From positions 1 through 64,000 of the forward strand of contig NZ_FPBC01000015.1 in assembly GCF_900116605.1 (NCBI RefSeq): a DNA stretch of 64,000 nucleotides, written 5' to 3'. Both the position numbers and the translations under genes were made by a program. This stretch comes from Pseudomonas marincola (lineage in GTDB: Bacteria; Pseudomonadota; Gammaproteobacteria; Pseudomonadales; Pseudomonadaceae). The notes beneath the pieces were generated by a model. It had not been told where the DNA came from and did no database searches. It saw nothing but the letters and a program-made list of their open reading frames with translations. Of this stretch, positions 43,173-52,369 are shown in pieces; within the stretch, counting starts at the first letter, position 1, and each line of letters opens with the position of its first letter.

Positions 43173-45074
43173 ATGCCGACGACTTTTCATGAGATTCCCC
43201 GCGAGCGTCCGCTGACGCCGTTACTAGACCGTGCGAGCACGCCAGATCAACTGCGCCGCTTAGGTGAAGCTGAGCTGGAAACGCTGGCGGACGAACTGCG
43301 CCAGTACCTGCTGTACACCGTCGGCCAGACTGGCGGACACTTTGGTGCCGGCCTCGGCGTGATCGAACTGACTGTCGCTCTGCATTACGTTTTCGACACC
43401 CCCGATGACCGGCTGGTCTGGGACGTGGGCCATCAGGCGTATCCGCATAAAATTCTCACCGGGCGTCGTGAGCAGATGTCGACCTTGCGCCAGAAAGACG
43501 GAGTTGCCGCCTTTCCACGTCGCAGTGAAAGCCCGTACGACACCTTCGGCGTCGGCCATTCCAGCACCTCGATCAGCGCGGCAATGGGCATGGCGCTCGG
43601 TGCCAAACTGCAAGGCAGCAAGCGCAAGAGTGTTGCGGTCATCGGCGACGGCGCATTGACCGCGGGCATGGCGTTCGAAGCGCTCAACCACGCGTCCGAT
43701 CTGAAGACCGACATGCTGGTTATCCTCAACGATAACGACATGTCGATCTCGCGCAATGTCGGCGGCCTGTCCAACTATCTGGCCAAACTGCTTTCCAGCC
43801 GCACTTACGCGAGCATGCGTGAAGGCAGCAAGAAAGTGCTGTCACGTCTGCCCGGCGCTTGGGAAATTGCTCGCAAAACCGAAGAGCACGCCAAAGGCAT
43901 GCTGGTTCCCGGTACGTTGTTTGAAGAGCTGGGCTGGAACTATATCGGCCCGATTGATGGCCACGATTTGCCGACACTGCTGGCAACCCTGCGCAACATG
44001 CGCGATCTGGAAGGCCCGCAGTTTCTCCACGTCATCACTAAAAAGGGCAAAGGTTTCTCGCCTGCCGAAGCCGACCCGATTGGCTACCACGCGATTACCA
44101 AGCTCGACCCGATCAACGCGCCCGTGGTGCCAAAGAAGCCATCCGGTCCCAAATACTCCAGTGTATTTGGCCAGTGGTTGTGTGACATGGCCGAGGCCGA
44201 TCCGTTGCTGGTGGGAATTACCCCGGCAATGAAAGAAGGCTCCGACCTGATCGCGTTTAGCGAGCGCTTCCCCGAGCGTTACATGGACGTGGCAATTGCC
44301 GAACAGCACGCGGTAACGCTGGCTGCCGGCCTTGCCTGCGAAGGTGCCAAGCCGGTTGTGGCGATTTACTCGACCTTCCTGCAGCGCGCCTACGACCAAC
44401 TGATTCACGATGTCGCGGTACAGCACCTCGACGTGCTGTTCGCCATCGACCGTGCCGGATTGGTCGGTGAAGACGGCCCGACTCACGCGGGCAGCTTTGA
44501 TATCTCGTTCCTGCGCTGCATTCCCGGCATGTTGATCATGACCCCGAGCGATGAGAACGAGATGCGCCGCATGCTCACCACCGGCTACCGTTTCAACGGT
44601 CCGGCTACTGTGCGCTACCCACGTGGCACCGGCCCGAATGCAACGATTGAAGCCGGCCTTGAGCCGCTCGAAATCGGCAAGGGCATCGTCCGCCGCAAAG
44701 GCCGGAAAGTAGCGATGCTGGTGTTCGGCGTGCAACTGGCCGACGCCCTGCAAGCGGCTGAAAAACTCGATGCAACAGTCGTCGACATGCGCTTCGTGAA
44801 GCCACTGGACGAAGCATTGGTGCGCGAAATGGCCAGCCAGCATGAGCTACTGGTAAGCATCGAAGAAAACACCATTATGGGCGGTGCCGGCAGCGCGGTC
44901 AGCGAGTTCCTCGCCGACGCCAATCTGCGCACACCCATACTGCATCTGGGCTTGCCCGACTATTACGTCGAGCACGCCAAGCCTGCACAAATGCTCGCCG
45001 AGTGCGGGCTGGACAGCGCAGGAATCGAGGCGTCGATCACTCAGCGCCTGAACCTGCTCAATCCGCAAGACTGA
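43173..45074 (+). CDS. dxs: 1-deoxy-D-xylulose-5-phosphate synthase
   Basis: TPP enzyme that joins pyruvate and glyceraldehyde 3-phosphate in the first MEP-pathway step, feeding ispA upstream. ATG 43173 (MPTTFHEIPRERPLTPLL) gives 633 residues, the usual length; an in-frame codon at 43140 would add 11. Features are QTGGHFGAGLGVIELTVALHYVF, the TPP motif GDGALTAGMAFEALNHA with NDNDMSIS, and the C-terminal EDGPTHAGSFDISFLRCIPG. Ends at a clear terminator. Confidence 0.97.
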   Translation: MPTTFHEIPRERPLTPLLDRASTPDQLRRLGEAELETLADELRQYLLYTVGQTGGHFGAGLGVIELTVALHYVFDTPDDRLVWDVGHQAYPHKILTGRREQMSTLRQKDGVAAFPRRSESPYDTFGVGHSSTSISAAMGMALGAKLQGSKRKSVAVIGDGALTAGMAFEALNHASDLKTDMLVILNDNDMSISRNVGGLSNYLAKLLSSRTYASMREGSKKVLSRLPGAWEIARKTEEHAKGMLVPGTLFEELGWNYIGPIDGHDLPTLLATLRNMRDLEGPQFLHVITKKGKGFSPAEADPIGYHAITKLDPINAPVVPKKPSGPKYSSVFGQWLCDMAEADPLLVGITPAMKEGSDLIAFSERFPERYMDVAIAEQHAVTLAAGLACEGAKPVVAIYSTFLQRAYDQLIHDVAVQHLDVLFAIDRAGLVGEDGPTHAGSFDISFLRCIPGMLIMTPSDENEMRRMLTTGYRFNGPATVRYPRGTGPNATIEAGLEPLEIGKGIVRRKGRKVAMLVFGVQLADALQAAEKLDATVVDMRFVKPLDEALVREMASQHELLVSIEENTIMGGAGSAVSEFLADANLRTPILHLGLPDYYVEHAKPAQMLAECGLDSAGIEASITQRLNLLNPQD

Positions 45075-45094
45075 AGATTACTGCTTGAATTTCA

Positions 45095-45127
45095 CCACTG
45101 CTGAATAAACCCGGCAGTGGTTTTTTA
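45095..45127 (+). terminator. Rho-independent terminator of dxs
   Basis: CCACTGC and GCAGTGG form a 7-bp stem with a 12-base loop, followed at once by six Ts. It starts 20 bases after the dxs stop. Confidence 0.85.
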
Positions 45128-45134
45128 TTGATTG

Positions 45135-45345
45135 GCCGAGGTCGCTGCACGCCGCAAGGCTCAGCGTGAAAAGGGAATCAGGTGCGTCTTTGACAATGCC
45201 TGTGCTGCCCCCGCAACGGTAACCGACAGTGCGATGCGAACGCTTCATAGCGCCGCGTTGCACAGCGTTTTTCGAGAGACCACTGGGCATTGCCCGGGAA
45301 GGTGAAAAACTCATGTCGGCAGCCCGGAGACCTGCCTCGGGACAA
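45135..45345 (+). promoter_or_regulatory. Cobalamin riboswitch upstream of btuB
   Basis: Conserved blocks occur in order: AAAAGGGAATCAGGTGCG (about 45169-45186), GCTGCCCCCGCAACGGTAA (about 45204-45222), ACCACTGGGCATTGCCCGGGA (in two parts, about 45279-45299) and GCAGCCCGGAGACCTGCC (the B12-box region, about 45319-45336). This is the standard adenosylcobalamin aptamer. It lies in the leader of btuB, about 100 bases before its ATG, and should reduce btuB expression when cobalamin is plentiful. Confidence 0.93.
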
Positions 45346-45444
45346 TTTCTGACTGGTGTTGCGGAGGGCATCACCGTCAAGTGCGTGCTTGCGTGTGCAC
45401 TTGCCCCTGCCCTCCTCAAAAGCATTCTACTTTTGAGGATTTAC

Positions 45445-47325
45445 ATGAAACTTTCCCGCCTTACTCTGGCTATCGCACTGGCGCCTTGCCTGGCCAATGC
45501 CGCCGACTCAACAGATGTCTATCAAGCCTCGCCGCTGGTTGTCACTTCGGGCCGCCAGGCTGAACCTGTGGCCAAAGCCACGGCGGCAACCAGCGTATTC
45601 GAGCGCAAGGACATCGAGCGCCTGCAAGTGCGCAGCGTCGCCGAGTTGCTGGAGCGCGTGCCCGGCGTCAACTTCAGCCACACAGGTGGAGCCGGCAGCC
45701 AGACCGGGCTGTTCCTGCGCGGCACCTCGACCGCGCAAACCCTGATTCTGGTGGATGGCCAGCGCATCGCATCAGCCTCCAGCGGCACCAGCAGCCTGGA
45801 GTTTTTAAGTCCGGACCAGATCGAGCGCATTGAAGTGGTACGTGGCGCCCGCTCGGCGTTGTATGGCAGCGACGCAATCGGCGGCGTCATTCAGATTTTC
45901 ACCCGCAAAGGCGACGGTCAGGGCCTTAAGCCAACCATGCGCTTTGGCATCGGCAGCGACAGTACTTACGAGCGCACCCTCGGGCTGTCCGGTGGCGATG
46001 GCCAGACTCAATTCAACCTTGGCGCGGCACTGGACGAAACCCAGGGCATTGATGCAACCCGAGATGCTTACGGGGCCAACGGTGATGAAGACGCTTACCG
46101 CAATCGCTCACTGAGCCTGAACCTGTCGCACCAGTTCAACGATCAGATCAAAGCCGGTTTCAGCGTGCTTGATCAGCGCGGCCAGTCCGAGTTCGATGAT
46201 GTATTCGGCACCTCGTTGCCGACCGTGGATTTTCAGGTCAGCAGCATTTCGGGCTACCTCGATGCCACGGTTAATGACGTCTGGAGTAACCGCCTCGAAG
46301 TCGGCCACAGCGAGGACAAGCGCGACACCAGCAACGACCTGACAAACTTCGGTGACAGCCAGTTCTTCACCTACCGGGACTCGGCAAACTGGGTCAACAC
46401 CCTGCAACTGACCAGCAATCAGCAGGTGTTGGTAGGCCTGGACTGGTACGAAGACCGCCTGCATACCGACGACAGTGTCGATTTTGTCGAGGACTCACGC
46501 TGGAACCGCGCCGCCTTTATCCAGCATCGTTACACCGCCGAAAAGTTCTCGACCGAGCTTGGCCTGCGCCACGACGACAACCAGCAGTTCGGCAGCGAGA
46601 ACACCTGGAACGCCGCGCTGACGGTGCCGATGAATGAGCGCAACGAGGTAATTCTGAGCTACAGCGAAGGCTTCCGCGCGCCCACCTTCAACGACCTGTA
46701 TTACCCGGACTTCTGCTCCGGCGGTTTCTGTTTCGCCAGCGCCAACCCGGATCTCAAGCCGGAAACCTCGAAGAGCTACGAAGTGCAATGGCGCAGCCGT
46801 TTCGGCACCAGCAGCGAACTGCAAATGTCGCTGTACCGTACCGACCTGAAAGACGCGATTGTGCTGGATCAGAACTTTATTCCGCAGAACACCCAACGCG
46901 CGCGCATCAACGGATTCGAGACGTCACTCAAGCAAGAGTGGTTTGGCTGGCAGAGCAATCTGGCATTGTCATTGATTGACCCGCGTGACCGTGAAACCGG
47001 GCACACCTTGCCGCGACGCGCTAAACGCACTCTGAGCCTGGACCTTGATCGCCAGTTTGGTGATTTCAGCGTCGGAACAAATCTGCGCGCCGTGAGCGGG
47101 CGTTTCGATGATGCAGCCAACACCATCGAGTTGGGCGGCTACGGGCTGGTGGATTTACGCGGAAGCTGGCAAGCCAGTCAGGAGGTGAGTTTCGATCTCA
47201 AGCTCAACAACCTGTTCGACAAAGACTACAGCGACGCCACTTACAGCACGCCCAACGGTCGTTACGGCTACAACACCGAAGGCCGCACGGCCTTGTTTGC
47301 TGTGACCTGGACGCCGGAAATCTAA
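45445..47325 (+). CDS. btuB: TonB-dependent cobalamin outer-membrane receptor
   Basis: A 626-residue outer-membrane barrel with signal peptide MKLSRLTLAIALAPCLANA. The TonB box region follows (YQASPLVVTSGR), then the plug (RSVAELLERVPGVNFSHTGG, IERIEVVRGARSALYGSDAIGGVIQIFTRKG) and a barrel ending NGRYGYNTEGRTALFAVTWTPEI. TGAGGAT precedes ATG 45445. The upstream cobalamin riboswitch and the convergent btuF confirm the substrate. It brings vitamin B12 into the periplasm using TonB energy. Confidence 0.95.
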   Translation: MKLSRLTLAIALAPCLANAADSTDVYQASPLVVTSGRQAEPVAKATAATSVFERKDIERLQVRSVAELLERVPGVNFSHTGGAGSQTGLFLRGTSTAQTLILVDGQRIASASSGTSSLEFLSPDQIERIEVVRGARSALYGSDAIGGVIQIFTRKGDGQGLKPTMRFGIGSDSTYERTLGLSGGDGQTQFNLGAALDETQGIDATRDAYGANGDEDAYRNRSLSLNLSHQFNDQIKAGFSVLDQRGQSEFDDVFGTSLPTVDFQVSSISGYLDATVNDVWSNRLEVGHSEDKRDTSNDLTNFGDSQFFTYRDSANWVNTLQLTSNQQVLVGLDWYEDRLHTDDSVDFVEDSRWNRAAFIQHRYTAEKFSTELGLRHDDNQQFGSENTWNAALTVPMNERNEVILSYSEGFRAPTFNDLYYPDFCSGGFCFASANPDLKPETSKSYEVQWRSRFGTSSELQMSLYRTDLKDAIVLDQNFIPQNTQRARINGFETSLKQEWFGWQSNLALSLIDPRDRETGHTLPRRAKRTLSLDLDRQFGDFSVGTNLRAVSGRFDDAANTIELGGYGLVDLRGSWQASQEVSFDLKLNNLFDKDYSDATYSTPNGRYGYNTEGRTALFAVTWTPEI

Positions 47326-47333
47326 GGGTTGTA

Positions 47334-47375
47334 AACCTGCGTGGGGCGCATTCCGCCCTCACGCAGGTTGTTTTT
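47334..47375. terminator. Bidirectional terminator between btuB and btuF
   Basis: AACCTGCGTG pairs with CACGCAGGTT around a GC-rich loop and is followed by GTTTTT on the plus strand. It serves the convergent ends of btuB and btuF; the plus-strand version is the stronger. Confidence 0.75.
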
Positions 47376-48175
47376 CAGCGGGCTTGCGCCAGCACCTTGC
47401 AGAGTTTCCCGGTTGCGCCGAGCATCTGAAAACTCGGACGTTCCAGACCTTTATCCGGCACCTGCCAAAGTTGTTGCTGCGCCACCGCAGTCAGGCTCGG
47501 CCAGTCTTTCCAGCCCTCCAATTCTGCGCCGCTGCCAGCCAGAATCACCTCAGGATTGCGCGCAATAACCGACTCGATGCTGACCTGCGGCGCCGGTTGC
47601 GGCAGATCTGCAAACACATTCACCGCGCCGCAAACACGTAAGGCATCGCTGATAATCTGCTGGCCGCCGAGCGTATACAGCGGTTTGTCCCAGACCTGAT
47701 AAAACACCCGCAACGGTTGCTCGCGCCGATATTGCTGCTGTAGAGCCTGCATGCCATCGTTGAACCGTTGGCGCAGTTGCCGCCCTTGTTCGGGGCGACC
47801 GATACGCGTGCCTATCTCGGCAAACTGGTCGGCCAGCGTGGCCAGCTTATGCGGCTCAGCCACCAGCAGCTCGATACCGAAGTTTTCCAGTTGTTTGCGC
47901 TGCCCGGCACTGATGCTGTCGGGCCAAAGCAGAATCAAATCAGGCTTGAGCTGGAGCAGGGTTTCCAGTTCGAGCTGGCCGTAACGACCAACCGATGGCA
48001 GCCCTGCCAACGCCGCCGGGCGCTCACCGCCATCGAGCACACCGACCAACTGCTTGGCGGCGCCGAGTTCGATAACAATTTCACTGAGCGAAGGCGCCAG
48101 GCTCACAATGCGCTCGGCGGCAAAGGCCGGCGCGCTCAGCAACAGCGTCAGCAATAGCCAGACGCAGCGCTGCAT
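47375..48175 (-). CDS. btuF: Periplasmic cobalamin-binding protein
   Basis: A 266-residue class III solute-binding protein with signal peptide MQRCVWLLLTLLLSAPAFA. The family blocks ERIVSLAPSLSEIVIELGAAKQLVGVLDG and LELETLLQLKPDLILLWPDS are clear, and a C-terminal helix-bridge domain follows. It should accept B12 from BtuB and pass it to BtuCD, but no BtuC or BtuD gene is in the window. Its ATG overlaps the stop of the upstream membrane-protein gene (TAATG), so it is translated from the ribA-led operon. Confidence 0.9.
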   Translation of the reverse strand: MQRCVWLLLTLLLSAPAFAAERIVSLAPSLSEIVIELGAAKQLVGVLDGGERPAALAGLPSVGRYGQLELETLLQLKPDLILLWPDSISAGQRKQLENFGIELLVAEPHKLATLADQFAEIGTRIGRPEQGRQLRQRFNDGMQALQQQYRREQPLRVFYQVWDKPLYTLGGQQIISDALRVCGAVNVFADLPQPAPQVSIESVIARNPEVILAGSGAELEGWKDWPSLTAVAQQQLWQVPDKGLERPSFQMLGATGKLCKVLAQAR

Positions 48176-48591
48176 TAGCCGAGCTGACGCGGAATGCGAT
48201 AGAGGTACAACAGCACCACGCTGGCGAGCGCCAGAAGAATCTGCGGGATGGCTTCAAGCCCGGCGAATACCGCAACGGCAGCAATCCAGGCCGGCAAACC
48301 GGCAGCGAGAAACGCCAAGCGCCGCGACTTGGCCAGAGCCAGCCAGGCTTGCGGTTCGGCGTCGGTATCGAGGGCTTTCTGGGTGGCAATCAGTTGATGC
48401 TTGAAGCGCCGAAACAACGGCAAGCTGACAAACATCGACAGCAGCCCGGCAATGAACAATGGCATTGCCAGAGCGCTTGCCTCACGTGAGCCGGCCAGCA
48501 TCCAGTCGATGATAATCAGCGGTGCCAGCGTCAAGCCGAGCTGCCACCACCAGATGAAACCGAGACCGCGCTTGATTTGCTCGCGGGTCAC
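48175..48591 (-). CDS. Small four-span membrane protein, unknown function
   Basis: A 138-residue inner-membrane protein starting at GTG 48591, which overlaps the ribA stop (GTGA). Hydrophobic segments are at about 14-33, 42-61, 94-113 and 117-133. The family is unknown to me beyond its recurring position between ribA and btuF in Pseudomonas-like genomes. A role in cobalamin or flavin transport is possible from its neighbours but not shown. Confidence 0.75.
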   Translation of the reverse strand: MTREQIKRGLGFIWWWQLGLTLAPLIIIDWMLAGSREASALAMPLFIAGLLSMFVSLPLFRRFKHQLIATQKALDTDAEPQAWLALAKSRRLAFLAAGLPAWIAAVAVFAGLEAIPQILLALASVVLLYLYRIPRQLG

Positions 48592-49208
48592 AGTTTTTCC
48601 TCAATCTCAGCCTGATGCAGGCTGCCGAGCATGTGCCCAAGCTTGCCGGCTTTGGTCGCCAGGTATTTCTTGTTGTGCGGGTTGTGGGTGATTTGCAGCG
48701 GTACGCGCTGCGCCACTACCACGCCCATGTCGGTCATGGCTTTGACCTTGCGCGGGTTGTTGGTCATCAGCTTGAGCGACTCGATGCCCAGATGCTTGAG
48801 CATTGGCCGGCAGATTTCGTAGTCACGCTGATCGGCGCCAAAACCCAAACGCTCATTGGCTTCGACGGTGTCGGCACCGCCATCTTGCAGCTCATAAGCA
48901 CGGATTTTATTGAGCAGGCCAATACCACGGCCTTCCTGACGCAAGTACAGCAAAACGCCACGGCCTTCTTTGGCAATGGCGCTTAGCGCAGCTTCTAACT
49001 GAAAACCACAATCGCAGCGCAGGCTGAACAGTGCGTCCCCAGTCAGGCATTCGGAATGCAGGCGACCCAGCACTGGCTCACCATCGGCAACATCACCAAA
49101 GGTCAGCGCGACGTGTTCCTTGCCGGTGGCTTTTTCAAGGAAGCCATGCATGGTGAACTCGCCAAACGGCGTGGGTAACTTGGAGGCGGCGACGAAAACG
49201 ACGGGCAC
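48588..49208 (-). CDS. ribA: GTP cyclohydrolase II
   Basis: Opens GTP to 2,5-diamino-6-ribosylamino-pyrimidinone phosphate, the first riboflavin step. The 206-residue protein has the zinc-binding ECLTGDALFSLRCDCGFQ (three Cys, about 55-72), the RQEGRGIGL motif and the catalytic Tyr/Arg region GFGADQRDY. It is an intact stand-alone enzyme, which matters because the GTP cyclohydrolase-like half of RibBA at 53.4 kb lacks the zinc cysteines. Confidence 0.95.
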   Translation of the reverse strand: MPVVFVAASKLPTPFGEFTMHGFLEKATGKEHVALTFGDVADGEPVLGRLHSECLTGDALFSLRCDCGFQLEAALSAIAKEGRGVLLYLRQEGRGIGLLNKIRAYELQDGGADTVEANERLGFGADQRDYEICRPMLKHLGIESLKLMTNNPRKVKAMTDMGVVVAQRVPLQITHNPHNKKYLATKAGKLGHMLGSLHQAEIEEKL

Positions 49209-49253
49209 CGGATACTCCTGATCATATAAAGGAGAAAGAAAAGGGTTAACTCA

Positions 49254-49275
49254 GCCTGCCATTGTAACAGCAGGC
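49254..49275 (-). terminator. Hairpin between the protease gene and ribA
   Basis: GCCTGC pairs with GCAGGC around about 10 bases; on the minus strand TGAGTTAACCCTTTTC follows. It lies past the 3' end of the protease gene and before the ribA start. The stem is short, so the call is tentative. Confidence 0.4.
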
Positions 49276-49356
49276 CATGCTGGCGGGTCAGTCTGAATTT
49301 TTGATCATAACCATCAAGCCAGCCGTATCTGACCGGCGTATTGGGGTGCACAGGCC

Positions 49357-50004
49357 TTAATGTTTGGCCTCAAGCACCAGCACATCCTGCTCGACCCGCC
49401 ACCCCACGCGACTGAGAAAGCTCATGCCCAGCAGCGCTTCGGCAGGCGAAGAACCTTCCAGCACCACCGCCTCGACACCCAGCACTTCGATGGTGCCGAC
49501 CTTGACGCTGTTGAGCGTCACCTTCCAACCGCGCACGTTGCCACTCGCGGTGCTGATCTGCAGCGGCCGCCCTTCAACGCGATAGTCGATTCCCAGCCGC
49601 CGGGCCTGCGCATCATTGAGGGCGATTGAAGTGGCGCCGGTATCAACCAGAAAAGGCATCGACTGGCCGTTAACCGAACCGGAGATCCAGTAATGCCCAC
49701 CGAGGCCTTTGGCCACGCTTAACTGCTGCTTCTCGGGCGCGACAAAACCATTGCTGTATTCGCGGCTGAGGCTGTAGGCACGCTCGACGCCATCCACGCG
49801 CAACACTGCACCTTTGCTGTCGGCCTTGAGAACCACAACGCCGCCGGGACCGGTCTGGCCGACCTTGACCATTTTGCGCTGGCCATTGACGTTGATGACT
49901 GCCGCACCAGGAAACAATCCGACCACTTGCACCTGCGTGGCCGCATTGGCCCAGCAAGAGCTGATCAGAAGGAATGCTGCGCCAATCAGTTTCACACGCT
50001 GCAT
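49357..50004 (-). CDS. Retropepsin-like aspartic protease (clan AA, TIGR02281-type)
   Basis: A 215-residue exported protein with signal peptide MQRVKLIGAAFLLISSCWANA. Residues about 100-210 form a retropepsin fold with the catalytic motif FLVDTGATSIAL (DTGA), the flap region RGWKVTLNSVKVG, and the second GMSFLSRVGWRVEQDVLVL block. Only one catalytic Asp per chain is seen, so it should work as a dimer. A GGGTATG ribosome site is weak. Substrate is unknown. Confidence 0.85.
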   Translation of the reverse strand: MQRVKLIGAAFLLISSCWANAATQVQVVGLFPGAAVINVNGQRKMVKVGQTGPGGVVVLKADSKGAVLRVDGVERAYSLSREYSNGFVAPEKQQLSVAKGLGGHYWISGSVNGQSMPFLVDTGATSIALNDAQARRLGIDYRVEGRPLQISTASGNVRGWKVTLNSVKVGTIEVLGVEAVVLEGSSPAEALLGMSFLSRVGWRVEQDVLVLEAKH

Positions 50005-50022
50005 ACCCGCCTCGCTGTGGGA

Positions 50023-50754
50023 TTAATCAAATGGATAAGGCCAGTCCCAGCGTTTGAATATGGATTGCAAGGTGCCATTTTTTCGCAATTCATCAATACG
50101 CTGGTCGTAAAACTCAGCCAACGCCCTGCCCCGCGGGCTGTCGGTGAAGCCCGGATAGTTGGGCAGTTTTTGCAGACAAGTCATCGTGTACTTTTCTGGA
50201 TGATCGGTGTCTGACAGCACTTGCTCAATTTCAGGCTGAGCATCAAGAAATGCATCGGCGTGGTTATAGTCGAGCATCCCCAGAATACCGCCACGCTTCA
50301 GAATTTCCCGGTAGTGCTGCACATTTGGCAGATAACGGTCGTATTTGTAGTCGCGCATCCAGACCAGACGGAAATTGCCCAAGGTCTCCAGGGTTGGCGC
50401 GACTCTGCCCGCCAGCGTCAAGGCGCAAATCTGGTCTTGGTCGTAGTGGTTTTTCGGGTAGATCACACCTTGTACGACCTCATTGCGGTAAGCGCCCATC
50501 CAGGCGTCGGCTTCACCGCGCTGCACCAGCCCGACCGAACGGGTGTAGGGCACAATACTGAATTTGACTTCGCCTGCGAGCGGCTTGAACACTTCACGCA
50601 TGATGTCCCAGGCCAACCCGCTGCCATCGGCATTGGTGTAGTCGAGCCACTCCTCGCTCACCAACCGCACATCACCCTTTATCGGTTCTTGGGCCTGCGC
50701 CACGCAAGCGACGGAGAATGCCAGCACACACACCAGCAACCTGACAAACATCAT
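50023..50754 (-). CDS. Periplasmic substrate-binding protein (SBP_bac_3-like)
   Basis: A 243-residue protein with signal peptide MMFVRLLVCVLAFSVACVAQA. The mature part resembles family 3 amino-acid or opine binding proteins: YTNADGSGLAWDIMREVFKPLAGEVKFSIVPYTRSVGLVQRGEADAWMGAYRNE. No transporter genes are nearby, so it may feed a distant ABC system or be a sensor-type orphan. The start lies one base beyond the pgpA stop, so the two are coupled. Confidence 0.8.
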   Translation of the reverse strand: MMFVRLLVCVLAFSVACVAQAQEPIKGDVRLVSEEWLDYTNADGSGLAWDIMREVFKPLAGEVKFSIVPYTRSVGLVQRGEADAWMGAYRNEVVQGVIYPKNHYDQDQICALTLAGRVAPTLETLGNFRLVWMRDYKYDRYLPNVQHYREILKRGGILGMLDYNHADAFLDAQPEIEQVLSDTDHPEKYTMTCLQKLPNYPGFTDSPRGRALAEFYDQRIDELRKNGTLQSIFKRWDWPYPFD

Positions 50755-50755
50755 T

Positions 50756-51268
50756 CTAGAACCCCAGTGCCGCAGCCAAGCCGTTTGCCCAACCCCACAC
50801 CACCAACTGCATTGCCAGCCAGGCAAATACACCGGCCAGAACGTCGTCGAGCATGATACCGACGCCGCCATGCACATGGCGGTCGATCCAGCGAATCGGC
50901 CAGGGTTTGAGAATGTCGAAGAAGCGGAACATCAAAAAGCCCACCAGCAGCCAGCCCCAACCTTCCGGTACCAGCCAGAGGGTGATCCACATGCCGACCA
51001 TTTCATCCCAGACGATGCCTTCGTGGTCATGCACGCGCAGGTCGGTTGCCACTTTGCCGCACAGCCAGAAGCCGAACAGCATGGTCACACCCAGCATCAG
51101 CCAGTAGCCCCAGTCGGGCAGCATTTGCCACAGCGGAATGAAAGGCAGCGCGACCAGCGAACCCCAAGTTCCAGGCGCCTTGGGCAGCGTGCCCGAGCCA
51201 AAGCCGAAGGCAAGAAAATGCCATGGATTACGCCATACCGAAGGCGGCACTGCTAGCGGTTCAGTCAC
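50756..51268 (-). CDS. pgpA: Phosphatidylglycerophosphatase A
   Basis: Removes phosphate from phosphatidylglycerophosphate to make phosphatidylglycerol. The GTG start at 51268 overlaps the thiL stop (GTGACTGA) and has GGGAG upstream; it gives 170 residues, the usual length. Family blocks are FGSGTLPKAPGTWGSLVALP, HDHEGIVWDEMVGMWITL and DILKPWPIRWIDRHVHGGVGIMLDDVLAG. Three to four membrane spans are expected. Confidence 0.93.
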   Translation of the reverse strand: MTEPLAVPPSVWRNPWHFLAFGFGSGTLPKAPGTWGSLVALPFIPLWQMLPDWGYWLMLGVTMLFGFWLCGKVATDLRVHDHEGIVWDEMVGMWITLWLVPEGWGWLLVGFLMFRFFDILKPWPIRWIDRHVHGGVGIMLDDVLAGVFAWLAMQLVVWGWANGLAAALGF

Positions 51269-52229
51269 CAGTACTCCCAAAATGTTGATAACCCTGAGCG
51301 GGCAGCGCCACTTGTGCGCCATGTTTATCGAGTAATTGTACGCCCTGGCCACTTACAACACGGCCGATCACATGCACCGAATGGCCAGCCTCACGCAACG
51401 CCGGAAGATGCTGCTCGGCCATAGTGAACGCCAGAACATAGTCATCGCCACCGCTCAGGGCGCAGCGCAACGCGCCAACCTCACCCGACAGTTGCAACAA
51501 CGCAGTGGACAACGGCAGCCGCTGTTGCTCGATAAGCAGCGACACACCGGACGCTTTGGCGATGTGTCCGCAATCGGCCAGCAAGCCATCGGAGATATCC
51601 AGTGCGGCACTCGCCTTGCCGCGCAGCGCCTGGCCTAACGCCAGTTGTGGCTGCGGCGACCAATAATGCTCCAGCAATGGCTGGCTTACCGCAGGTTCGG
51701 CCTGTTGTTGCTCAAGCACCAGCGCCAGAGCGCCAGCGGCATTGCCGAGATTGCCACCCACGCAGAGTAAATCCCCCGCCTGCGCGCCACTGCGCAGCAA
51801 TGCCTGACCACTCGGGACACGCCCAAACACGGTAAGCGTCAGGCTTAACGGGCCGCGCGTGGTGTCACCGCCAATCAAGCTGAGCGCACACTGCGCAGCC
51901 ATTTTGTCGAGGCCACGGGCAAAGGCTTGCAGCCATTCGGGTTGGGCGTCAGGGAGGGTCAGTGCAAGGGTGAAACCAATAGGCGTCGCGCCCATTGCAG
52001 CAAGATCGCTGGCCGAGACAGCCAATGCGCGCTGGCCCAGAAGATAAGGATCGGCAGCGTGCGGAAAGTGCACACCGACCACCAGCGTATCGGTGGATAC
52101 CGCCAATTGCTCGCCCGCAGGGAGCTGCAATAAGGCGCAATCATCGCCGATACCCAGTGCCACACCTTCGCCGCCACGCGCACAAGCGGCAGCAGCAAAG
52201 TAGTGATGAATCAGCTCAAACTCACCCAC
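51261..52229 (-). CDS. thiL: Thiamine-monophosphate kinase
   Basis: Phosphorylates thiamine monophosphate to thiamine diphosphate. GTG 52229 gives the canonical start MGEFELIHHYF and 322 residues, with GAGGGA upstream; a GTG at 52241 adds four residues. Motifs are LGIGDDCALL with paired Asp, STDTLVVGVHFP, SASDLAAMGATPIGF and SGGDDYVLAFT. It follows nusB on the minus strand and overlaps pgpA. Confidence 0.94.
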   Translation of the reverse strand: MGEFELIHHYFAAAACARGGEGVALGIGDDCALLQLPAGEQLAVSTDTLVVGVHFPHAADPYLLGQRALAVSASDLAAMGATPIGFTLALTLPDAQPEWLQAFARGLDKMAAQCALSLIGGDTTRGPLSLTLTVFGRVPSGQALLRSGAQAGDLLCVGGNLGNAAGALALVLEQQQAEPAVSQPLLEHYWSPQPQLALGQALRGKASAALDISDGLLADCGHIAKASGVSLLIEQQRLPLSTALLQLSGEVGALRCALSGGDDYVLAFTMAEQHLPALREAGHSVHVIGRVVSGQGVQLLDKHGAQVALPAQGYQHFGSTGD

Positions 52230-52369
52230 GACATCCCTCACACAAGCAGCAAAATGCGCGGCGAACGAGGGTGGGAAAAACTGTAATCAGGCTTGAGGGC
52301 TGTGTAATCATCTGCATTTCACGCCTGACTTCAGTGAACCGGGCCAGCACCGAAATGCCGGCCAGGAAT

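Noticed and set aside
43842..44843. 333-residue frame antisense to dxs
   Set aside because: Complement of dxs; no independent evidence of coding.
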